Source of the DNA: Rhodospirillales bacterium
GTDB taxonomy: Bacteria > Pseudomonadota > Alphaproteobacteria > Micavibrionales > Micavibrionaceae
NCBI GenBank assembly: GCA_023898785.1
Contig: CP060239.1
Span: 1,240,001 to 1,304,000 of the forward strand
Reading direction: 5' to 3'
Length of the DNA: 64,000 nt
Under the pieces are notes generated by a model. That model searched no databases and was not told the DNA's origin. It worked only from the letters and a program-made list of their open reading frames with translations. The position numbers and the translations under genes are program-made. The stretch's first letter is position 1, and every line of letters begins with the position of its first letter. Shown piece after piece: positions 57,434 to 64,000 of this stretch.

Positions 57434-58356
57434 GATGCTCCCCCGATATATTGAGCGCCGCGCAGCCGGGCTGAACGCGAACGCGAGTTTTCGGCGATTT
57501 CCTGCTCTCCGGGTTTTACAGCCTTGCGGGTGAGGAGTCTGAGTTTTGCGGGATCGTTTTCAGTTTGCGGCAAATAGCGTGAGACTGCCTCAGCACCGGA
57601 TTGAGAACGGAAAAAGCGTTTGACAAGGCCATCCTCAAGAGAATGGAAGGATATAACAACCATGCGCCCGCCAGGCTTAAGAATGTTTTCAGCCGCATTT
57701 AATGCGCGCTCCAGCTCGCCCAGTTCGTCATTCACCGCGATGCGCAGCGCCTGGAATGTACGGGTCGCCGGGTCAATGCCGTCACGGCTTTTGGGGACAC
57801 AACAACGAACAATTTCGGCAAGCTGGCCTGTAGTTTCTATGGGCGCGGCACGGCGCATCTCAACAATGCGGCGAGCAATCTGGCGAGATTTGCGCTCCTC
57901 GCCATATTTATAAATCAGATCGGCCAGCTCTTTTTCGTCCATTTGCGCGATCAGATCCGCTGCGCCTTTACCGCTTTCGGGGTCCATGCGCATATCCAGC
58001 GGCGCATCAGCGCGAAAAGAAAAACCTCGCTCAGCCTGATCAAGCTGGAAGGACGATACCCCGAGATCAAGCACGAATCCATCAACCTTCTCAATCCCAG
58101 CTCCCGCCAACAAGCTTTCTACATCGCCGAAGCAACCACGCAGGAAGATTAGACGCCCGGCATAATTCCTGCTCAAATCCTCCGCACGTTTGGCTGCATC
58201 GGGATCACGATCAATCGCGACGACCGTACAATCGGCTGCATCCAAAATGGCCCTGCTATACCCACCTGCACCAAAGGTCCCATCCACGTAAACACCGCCA
58301 TCCACAGGGGATAGCGCCGCCAAAACTTCATTTAGCATAACAGGATAATGGCTCAA
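57430..58356 (-). CDS. rsmH: 16S rRNA (cytosine-1402-N4)-methyltransferase
   Basis: Also called MraW. The 308-residue SAM-dependent enzyme has VMLNEVLAALSPVDGGVYVDGTFGAGGYSRAIL, VVAIDRDPDA, DGFVLDLGVSSFQLDQAERGFSFRADAPLDMRMD, RTFQALRIAVNDELGELERAL and VISFHSLEDGLVKRFF. A TTG at 58356 is taken as the start, because an AAGGA lies upstream and the conserved SHYPVML lies before the next ATG (58338). It is the first gene of the dcw operon. mraZ, normally just upstream, is absent. Confidence 0.95.
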   Translation of the reverse strand: MSHYPVMLNEVLAALSPVDGGVYVDGTFGAGGYSRAILDAADCTVVAIDRDPDAAKRAEDLSRNYAGRLIFLRGCFGDVESLLAGAGIEKVDGFVLDLGVSSFQLDQAERGFSFRADAPLDMRMDPESGKGAADLIAQMDEKELADLIYKYGEERKSRQIARRIVEMRRAAPIETTGQLAEIVRCCVPKSRDGIDPATRTFQALRIAVNDELGELERALNAAENILKPGGRMVVISFHSLEDGLVKRFFRSQSGAEAVSRYLPQTENDPAKLRLLTRKAVKPGEQEIAENSRSRSARLRGAQYIGGAS

Positions 58357-58545
58357 GCGCTTGAGTCCTTTTATTGAATCAAAACAATGTGTTACGCAGC
58401 GATGTGAGAATCGATTCTGGATTCGAAAAGAGGCTTATGAACAAGCCTTGACTCTTTTAGAAGTATCAGAGGAAGAAGAGATTCGTCAATTTATCCGCCG
58501 AGTCGCACCTAGAGTTGTCCCCATTTATCTTTTTGTGGAGGAATC
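58352..58545. promoter_or_regulatory. dcw operon upstream region: nine GANTC (CcrM) sites and a 14-bp palindrome
   Basis: GANTC occurs at 58363, 58376, 58408, 58413, 58420, 58450, 58480, 58500 and 58541, nine in 183 bp against an expectation of about 0.7. Two fuse to the palindrome GAATCGATTC (58408-58417). A perfect CTCAAGCGCTTGAG palindrome (58352-58365) overlaps the rsmH start codon. The 338-bp gap to rnpB contains no mraZ. In Caulobacter such sites are methylated by CcrM and read by GcrA; this is inferred here. Confidence 0.65.
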
Positions 58546-58694
58546 GTTTTTGTATTTTATTCTTTCATTTTCAATGAAAAAGAGCGCTCAAACGCCGCGC
58601 AATCTTTCGCGAAACGGTTCGCGCGGCCCGCAGTCGTGGGCTTGATAAGAGATAAACTTGCGTTTTGCGGTCAAAATCGGCATAGTGCGCCCTT

Positions 58695-59072
<378 letters not shown>

Positions 59073-59083
59073 GAGCTTTATGA

Positions 59084-59121
59084 TTGGCCGCCGCGGGGAA
59101 ACTCCGGCGGCCTTTCTTCTT
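59084..59121 (+). terminator. Rho-independent terminator of rnpB
   Basis: GGCCGCCG and CGGCGGCC form an 8-bp perfect stem around a CGGGGAAACTC loop, followed by TTTCTTCTTT. Coordinates are accurate to within two or three bases. Confidence 0.85.
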
Positions 59122-59160
59122 TGTCATTGCTTCACCGCCGCTGGCGGTTCGCAATGACGG
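59122..59160. repeat. Short copy of the GTCATTGC...GCAATGAC repeat
   Basis: GTCATTGCTTCACCGCCGCTGGCGGTTCGCAATGAC is a compact hairpin with complementary GTCATTGC/GCAATGAC ends, directly after the rnpB terminator. Confidence 0.75.
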
Positions 59161-59180
59161 ATGCTGATGGGCCAGAAACT

Positions 59181-59669
59181 TTATTCAGAATGAATATTCG
59201 GTACGCCATGCTGATCAAGCCAGAACCAATCAAAAAGCTCGCCGGGATCTTGTTTGCGGCCCGGGGCGACGTCTTCGTGGCCGAGCACGGTTTTGATTTC
59301 GTGGCGGGACATGATGTCCTTGCATAATTTGGCCAATGCGGCCATTTGTTCATGCGGAAACGGGTGATAGCCGAATTCATGGCCCGGGTTGACCAGTTCG
59401 ATGCCGATGCTGGCGGAGTTGATATCCGTACAGCCTTCCCACTCTGACACGCCCGCATGCCAGGCGCGTTTATCCTCGTCCACGAGTTGGTAGAGAGTGC
59501 CGTCTTCGTCAATGACGTAATGGGCGCTAACCTCAGCCTCTGGATTGCAGAGCCGCTGAAGCGCGGCTTGGGCGGTTTTCATGCCGGTATAATGGATGAC
59601 AATCATCGACGGCGCGCAGTCATCGGCGCGGTCGTTGTAGTTGGGCGAAGTATAATCGTTTAAAATCAT
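59181..59669 (-). CDS. N-acetylmuramoyl-L-alanine amidase, AmpD/AmiD family
   Basis: A 162-residue amidase_2 domain protein cleaving the MurNAc-L-Ala bond. Zinc ligands are seen in VIHYTGM and in GHEDVAPGRKQDPGELFDW, with the WHAG motif (DKRAWHAGVSEWEG) and NSASIGIELVNPG. It has no signal peptide and lacks the C-terminal peptidoglycan-binding domain of AmiD, so a cytoplasmic wall-recycling role (AmpD-like) is likely. Confidence 0.92.
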   Translation of the reverse strand: MILNDYTSPNYNDRADDCAPSMIVIHYTGMKTAQAALQRLCNPEAEVSAHYVIDEDGTLYQLVDEDKRAWHAGVSEWEGCTDINSASIGIELVNPGHEFGYHPFPHEQMAALAKLCKDIMSRHEIKTVLGHEDVAPGRKQDPGELFDWFWLDQHGVPNIHSE

Positions 59670-59705
59670 GTAACGGTTTCCAATAAACTTACGAATTCGA
59701 TTGTA

Positions 59706-59732
59706 ACAGATCCCTGCTTTTGCGGGGATGAC
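59706..59732. repeat. Short hairpin repeat upstream of msrA
   Basis: AGATCCCTGCTTTTGCGGGGATGAC is a half-copy of the GATCCC...GGGATGAC hairpin seen at 46035 and 60478. It lies in the 82-bp divergent gap between the amidase and msrA genes. Confidence 0.6.
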
Positions 59733-59751
59733 AAAATGGAAAGACTATGAA

Positions 59752-60411
59752 ATGAACAATTTTTTTGTGCCGGTTTTGATGTTTGCGGGCCTTGTGGTTT
59801 TGCTATGGTTTGCGGCCAGCCCGCAGCGGAGCATGGCCGAAAAAGGCTTAGGCCGCGCGCATTTAGGAGGTGATCTGATGGAAATGAAACCCGAAGGCTA
59901 TCCGGTGGCGATTTTTGCCGGTGGATGTTTTTGGTGCACGGAAAGCGAATATCGCAGCCAGCCGGGTGTGCTGTATACACGCGTGGGCTATATTGGCGGG
60001 CATATGGACAATCCGAAATATGAAGATACGCATGGTTCCAAATCCGGCCATGCCGAGGCCGTTGAGGTGACGTATGATCCGGATAAGACCGATTTTCGGG
60101 CGTTGCTGATGTTTTTCTTTACCCAAGCCCACGACCCGACGCAGCTCAACCGTCAGGGGCCGGATGTCGGGACGCAGTATCGCTCAGCGGTTTTTTATAC
60201 CGATGAGGCGCAAAAGCGCCAAGCGCAGGAGGTGATTGATGAGCTTACGGCGGCGAAGCGGTTTGCGAAGCCGATTGTGACGACGCTGGAGCCCGCCGGC
60301 ACGTTCTGGGAGGCCGAGGATTATCATCAGCGCTATTACGAGAAATATGAGGCAAAAACCGGCCGCCCGCATATTAATGACTGGCTGGCGCGGCAACGGC
60401 GGGGGGATTAG
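59752..60411 (+). CDS. msrA: Membrane-anchored peptide methionine sulfoxide reductase A
   Basis: Reduces methionine-S-sulfoxide. ATG 59752 is used, giving 219 residues. A hydrophobic helix (about 4-22, [15 protein letters not shown]) anchors the enzyme, so it probably faces the periplasm. The catalytic [10 protein letters not shown] is at 58-67, with [49 protein letters not shown] and [13 protein letters not shown] following. No resolving Cys is visible in the C-terminal region. Confidence 0.93.
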   Translation: MNNFFVPVLMFAGLVVLLWFAASPQRSMAEKGLGRAHLGGDLMEMKPEGYPVAIFAGGCFWCTESEYRSQPGVLYTRVGYIGGHMDNPKYEDTHGSKSGHAEAVEVTYDPDKTDFRALLMFFFTQAHDPTQLNRQGPDVGTQYRSAVFYTDEAQKRQAQEVIDELTAAKRFAKPIVTTLEPAGTFWEAEDYHQRYYEKYEAKTGRPHINDWLARQRRGD

Positions 60412-60424
60412 GCTCCCCCCTTAT

Positions 60425-60608
60425 GAAGTCATTCCCGCGCAGGCGGGAATCCGCCGCTCAGTTGAAAACTGGATCCCTGCTTTCGCAGGGATGACTTCGC
60501 AGAGATTAAGCGGCTTTAACCTGCCCCCGGCTTGAACGGGGGCGGCAATTCAGCCATTATTTCAAGAGATGGATTGCTTCGTCGCTTACGCTCCTCGCAA
60601 TGACGTTT
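60425..60608. repeat. Cluster of palindromic repeats between msrA and the asparaginase-like gene
   Basis: GTCATTCCCGCGCAGGCGGGAATCCGC is followed by GATCCCTGCTTTCGCAGGGATGAC and, further on, ATGGATTGCTTCGTCGCTTACGCTCCTCGCAATGAC. Each is a hairpin of the families seen elsewhere. They fill most of the 202-bp convergent gap; no gene is present. Confidence 0.8.
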
Positions 60609-60613
60609 TGACC

Positions 60614-61330
60614 CTAGCCCCGCTTATACGGTACAGATGTTAACGGGTATTCAATGACCAGTTTATCCGTTGCTTCGTTGTGGAGATTGAGGGCCTTTAT
60701 TTCTTCCAAAGTTGTATAGACCTGGCCATGGAAAACAACGAAAACATTATGAGAGGGCTTCAATTCATGTTTCTTCGCCAAATCAACCGCGGTGATTGCA
60801 GACATGATATTCATTCCTGAATCCGAGAAGGTGAAACCGGTTGGTAACATGCTCCCTGTTACGGCAACAATTTTGTCTTGAACAACGTCGGTATCGATTA
60901 GGATCTCTGCGATTTTCGTGAGCAGATATGTTCCGCATGTGATCAAAATGCGCTCATTCTCAATGGAGGATACAAAATCAAGCAATGCTTCCAAGTCCGC
61001 ATTTTCCAGGTCGCGGCTGTCTTTTGAGGATAGTTCTGCCGATGCAAATGTATCGGTGTTAATGCCGAATTTACCCTGAAGGTCCTCAATCAAGGTTCTG
61101 GAAACATGGCATGGAAACGGGAAAAGAGATTCTTTATTCGGATTATAGCCCGACGAAATTGTACCGCCCATACCGATAAAGGCGAAGCGGTCTTTCTCGT
61201 TTTCAAAATCTTTGACGTATCTGAGGATTTTCTGCGCCTGCACCTTATCAGGCTTTACATAGGTTTTCTTTAAAGCCTCTATATCCATCTTCATTCTGGT
61301 ATTCATGGCATTTCCTTCCTGCATAGCCAA
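60614..61330 (-). CDS. Asparaginase-like protein, N-terminal domain only, degenerate active site
   Basis: A 238-residue protein matching the large domain of L-asparaginases (usually about 330 residues). It has IGMGGTISSGY, whose Thr matches the nucleophile, and VTGSMLPTGFTFSDSGMNIMSAITA. The second motif, normally HGTDT, reads ITCGTYLLTKIA, with the Asp replaced by Tyr. The C-terminal domain is absent. It is therefore probably not an ordinary asparaginase. Starts at Met9 (61306) or Met13 (61294) are possible. It follows ileS by 34 nt on the same strand. Confidence 0.8.
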   Translation of the reverse strand: MAMQEGNAMNTRMKMDIEALKKTYVKPDKVQAQKILRYVKDFENEKDRFAFIGMGGTISSGYNPNKESLFPFPCHVSRTLIEDLQGKFGINTDTFASAELSSKDSRDLENADLEALLDFVSSIENERILITCGTYLLTKIAEILIDTDVVQDKIVAVTGSMLPTGFTFSDSGMNIMSAITAVDLAKKHELKPSHNVFVVFHGQVYTTLEEIKALNLHNEATDKLVIEYPLTSVPYKRG

Positions 61331-61364
61331 AAATTTATAATATCAGAGTGCTTCTCATGCAATC

Positions 61365-64000
61365 TCAGGCGGCTTTGGCCTCTTTCACCACGTCGGTGCA
61401 GCGGTTGCACAGATCACCGTTTTGAGAGACCTCGGGCAGGACTTTCCAGCAGCGGGAACATTTCTGGCCGGGGGCTTTTTCGATTTTCACGGACGGATCG
61501 CCTTCTTTCACCTGAAGATCGGAAACGATGCAGATATCGGCCATTTCCCCGGCTATTGATTTTACATAATGCGATTGTGTGGAGATGGTGGGGAGAGCCT
61601 CGAGGGAGGAGCCGAGGGTTTTATCGGCGCGCAGGGGTTCGATGGCTTCAAGAACCGATTTGCGAATTGTCATGATTTCGGCCCACTTCTCGGCCAACTC
61701 CGGGTTTTTCCAGCTTTCGGAGATAGTTGGGAATTCGCGCAGGTGGATGGATTCCTCATCTCCAAACACTCCCGCAGGGCGGTGGGACCACGCCTCTTCG
61801 GCGGTGAAGACCAGCACGGGGGCCAGCCAGCTTACCAAGCATCCGAAGATTTCGGCCATGACGGTGCGGGTTGCGCGGCGTTCAAAAGAGGCTGGCTCAT
61901 CGCAATAGAGGCGGTCCTTGCGGATGTCGAAATAAAAGGCGCTGAGTTCTTCGTTGCAGAAATCGTGCAGGGCTTTGGTCAGGCGCATGAAGTCATATTT
62001 TTCAATGCAGGTGCGCAGTTTGGTATCCATTTCGGTGAGCTGGTGCAAGACGAGGCGTTCGAGCTCGGGCACGCGTTCGTCGCTCAAATCGACGCGTTCG
62101 GCCTCGGTGAAGCCGTCGAGCGCACCGAGCAAGAAGCGCAGCGTGTTGCGGATGCGGCGATAGAGGTCGCCGGTGGTTTTAATGCTGTCCTTGCCGATGC
62201 GGATATCTTCGGAGAAATCGCAAGTCAGCGCCCAAAGGCGCAGGATGTCAGCACCAGATTGCTCCATAAGTTTGAGCGGGTCGACGACATTGCCCAGCGA
62301 TTTGGACATTTTATAGCCCTTTTCGTCGAGCACGAAACCGTGGGTCAGCACGGTGTCATAGGGCGCGGTTCCACGTGTGCCGCAGCTTTCGAGCAGGGAT
62401 GAATGGAACCAGCCGCGGTGTTGGTCCGAACCTTCGAGGTAGAGGTTAGCCGGGCGCTTGCCTGCCGGGCGGCGCAGATCGTCGCGGTCTTCGCAGACAA
62501 AGGCGTGGGTGGAGCCGGACTCAAACCAGACATCGACGATGTCGAAGATTTGCGTGTAATCGGCGGCGTTGTAGTCATTACCCAAGAAATCCTGCGGATT
62601 GCGCGACCACCAGGCATCTGAACCTTCGGCCTCGAAAATATCGCCGATGCGGTTGAGGACGGTTTCATCGCGTAAGATTTCGTCGGTTTCTTTATGCACG
62701 AACAGAGCAATCGGCACGCCCCACGCGCGCTGGCGTGAGATGCACCAGTCAGGGCGGCCCGCGATCATCGCGCGGATGCGGGCCTCGCCCTTGGCCGGGA
62801 CCCATTTTGTGTCGCCGATGGCGGTGAGGGCTTTACCCCGCAGATCGTTTTTGTCCATGGAAATAAACCATTGCGGGGTGGTGCGGAAGATCAGCGGGGC
62901 TTTGGAGCGCCAGCTATGCGGGTATTCATGTTTGAGCGAGCCTTTGGCCAGAAGTTTGCCGGCTTCGTCCATGGCTTTGAGCACAGCGAAGTTGCCGTCG
63001 CCGAGCTTGCCGTCTTGCGTGTAGACCTCAAGCCCCGCAAAAAGCGGAACGTGGGGGCGAAATTTCCCATCATCGGCGACATTATCGGTGACTTCTATGC
63101 CGTTGGCGGTGCCGAGATAAAAGTCGTCTTCCCCATGGCCGGGGGCGATGTGGACAAAGCCCGTTCCGGCATCTTCGGTGACGAAATTTCCAAACAGTAA
63201 AGGAACATCAAAATCGTAGCCTTGCCCATGAAGAGGATGTTGGCAGGTTGTATTATAAAACAGACCTGAACCTTCTCCGTCACCTACAGGATTAAGGTTT
63301 CCCCATGCTCTTAACTTGGACCATCTAATAATTTTAGCTTTTTCTTTTACATCCTCTGCGAGATTTTCGGCTAAGAGTAACCTTTCACCTACAATAGCAC
63401 GGCTGTCTTCGGCTACTTCCTCTACTTCATATAGCGCATAATGGATTTCGCCAAAGGCGATGGCGCGGTTGGAGGGCATGGTCCAAGGCGTAGTCGTCCA
63501 GATCACGACATTAGCACCCTCCAATAATGGCTCGTTGGGGCAATCAATAATAGGAAACTTAATCCAGATGGTGATGGATTTGTGTTCTTTATATTCGACT
63601 TCGGCCTCGGCCAGTGCGGTTTTTTCAACCACCGACCACATCACCGGCTTGGCGCCTTTATACAGGCCGCCGTTACGCACGAATTCATGGATTTCGCGTA
63701 CGATTTTGCCTTCGGCGCGCTTGGTCATGGTCAGATACGGGTCTTTCCAATCGCCGCTGACGCCGAGGCGCTGAAACTGGGCGCTTTGCGTCTCAACCCA
63801 GCCCTGGGCGAATTTGCGGCATTCATCGCGGAAGGCCAGTGGGGCGACCTCGTCTTTGTCCTTGCCGGCGTTACGGTATTGTTCCTCGATCTTCCATTCG
63901 ATCGGCAGGCCGTGACAGTCCCAGCCCGGCACGTAGGGCGCATCATAGCCGAGCATTGAATAGGATTTCACGACAACATCCTTGAGGATTTTGTTCAGCG
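61365..64000 (-). CDS. ileS: Isoleucyl-tRNA synthetase (5' end outside window)
   Basis: A class I synthetase charging tRNA-Ile. The frame is open to the window edge. It has the HIGH-region neighbour SYSMLGYDAPYVPGWDCHGLPIEWKIE, the editing domain (WTTTPWTMPSNRAIAFG, GTGFVHIAPGHGEDDF), DVWFESGSTHAFV, EGSDQHRGWFHSSLL, the KMSKS signature GYKMSKSLGNVVDP, and a C-terminal zinc finger (CSRCWKVLPE...CNRC). About 880 residues are in the window, so some 60 N-terminal residues are missing. An extra segment before the CP1 HPLHGQGYDF motif (SKLRAWGNLNPVGDGEGSG) is unusual. Confidence 0.97.
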   Translation of the reverse strand, partial: LNKILKDVVVKSYSMLGYDAPYVPGWDCHGLPIEWKIEEQYRNAGKDKDEVAPLAFRDECRKFAQGWVETQSAQFQRLGVSGDWKDPYLTMTKRAEGKIVREIHEFVRNGGLYKGAKPVMWSVVEKTALAEAEVEYKEHKSITIWIKFPIIDCPNEPLLEGANVVIWTTTPWTMPSNRAIAFGEIHYALYEVEEVAEDSRAIVGERLLLAENLAEDVKEKAKIIRWSKLRAWGNLNPVGDGEGSGLFYNTTCQHPLHGQGYDFDVPLLFGNFVTEDAGTGFVHIAPGHGEDDFYLGTANGIEVTDNVADDGKFRPHVPLFAGLEVYTQDGKLGDGNFAVLKAMDEAGKLLAKGSLKHEYPHSWRSKAPLIFRTTPQWFISMDKNDLRGKALTAIGDTKWVPAKGEARIRAMIAGRPDWCISRQRAWGVPIALFVHKETDEILRDETVLNRIGDIFEAEGSDAWWSRNPQDFLGNDYNAADYTQIFDIVDVWFESGSTHAFVCEDRDDLRRPAGKRPANLYLEGSDQHRGWFHSSLLESCGTRGTAPYDTVLTHGFVLDEKGYKMSKSLGNVVDPLKLMEQSGADILRLWALTCDFSEDIRIGKDSIKTTGDLYRRIRNTLRFLLGALDGFTEAERVDLSDERVPELERLVLHQLTEMDTKLRTCIEKYDFMRLTKALHDFCNEELSAFYFDIRKDRLYCDEPASFERRATRTVMAEIFGCLVSWLAPVLVFTAEEAWSHRPAGVFGDEESIHLREFPTISESWKNPELAEKWAEIMTIRKSVLEAIEPLRADKTLGSSLEALPTISTQSHYVKSIAGEMADICIVSDLQVKEGDPSVKIEKAPGQKCSRCWKVLPEVSQNGDLCNRCTDVVKEAKAA

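Noticed and set aside
58361..58645. Open 94-codon plus-strand frame between rsmH and rnpB, considered as a gene or displaced mraZ
   Set aside because: No ribosome-binding site, no MraZ motifs, and it lies over the GANTC-rich promoter region; most likely a chance open frame.
60425..60608. CRISPR array from the run of short palindromes
   Set aside because: The hairpins differ in sequence and spacing, and there are no regular spacers or cas genes.

Overview
The window is chromosomal DNA of an alphaproteobacterium with a complete peptidoglycan pathway. Supporting signs are the zeta-type F1-ATPase inhibitor (DUF1476), the three-gene pntA1-pntA2-pntB transhydrogenase, a DNPR-motif (meso-diaminopimelate) MurE, an alphaproteobacterial-type RNase P RNA, and dense clusters of the CcrM site GANTC in front of cell-division genes. 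A Micavibrio-like or deep-branching alphaproteobacterium is my guess and is not proven by the sequence.

Layout. 1-2.6 kb: a minus-strand phage morphogenesis cassette ending in a podovirus-type portal gene cut by the window edge. 2.7-7.1 kb: housekeeping genes, namely an HTH-PyrE fusion, nadK, purC, the DUF1476 gene, bolA and a CGFS glutaredoxin. 7.1-13.6 kb: elongasome genes rodA, mrdA, mreD and mreC (minus), with an IS3-family element inside a small secreted-protein gene between mreC and mreD. 13.7-27.7 kb: a block bounded by two inverted copies of one 40-bp IS1595-family end. It carries a mutated IS, pntB-pntA2-pntA1, a type I secretion operon (TolC, ABC, HlyD), a CHASE2 adenylate cyclase, a cyclic-nucleotide-binding EAL protein, rpmJ and mreB. 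Flipping this block in silico puts mreB back directly upstream of mreC and restores a 7/8 target duplication around the IS, so an inversion appears to have split the mre operon. 27.8-35.4 kb: a lysophospholipase-like gene, ligA, recN, bamD and lpxC. 35.6-58.4 kb: a division and cell wall (dcw) cluster on the minus strand (rsmH, ftsL, ftsI, murE, an unknown ORF in the murF slot, mraY, murD, ftsW, murG, murC, murB, ddl, ftsQ, ftsA, ftsZ). It is broken by plus-strand insertions: a zeta-toxin-like P-loop kinase between ftsA and ftsZ, and a hydrolase plus membrane-anchored MurF-like ligase between ddl and murB. 58.7-59.1 kb: rnpB. 59.2-64 kb: an amidase, msrA, a degenerate asparaginase-like gene and ileS (5' end outside the window).

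How it works together. Most of the window builds the cell envelope: lipid II synthesis (mur genes, mraY, ddl), septation (fts genes), elongation (mre, mrdA, rodA), and outer-membrane assembly and lipid A (bamD, lpxC). The mraW/rsmH and ftsZ promoter regions hold nine and five GANTC sites, whereas other gaps I scanned have about one or none. This points to CcrM/GcrA-type cell-cycle timing. A family of GTCATTGCGAG...CTCGCAATGAC palindromic repeats is scattered over the right half. One copy lies in frame inside recN, and another kind of repeat lies in frame inside murB.
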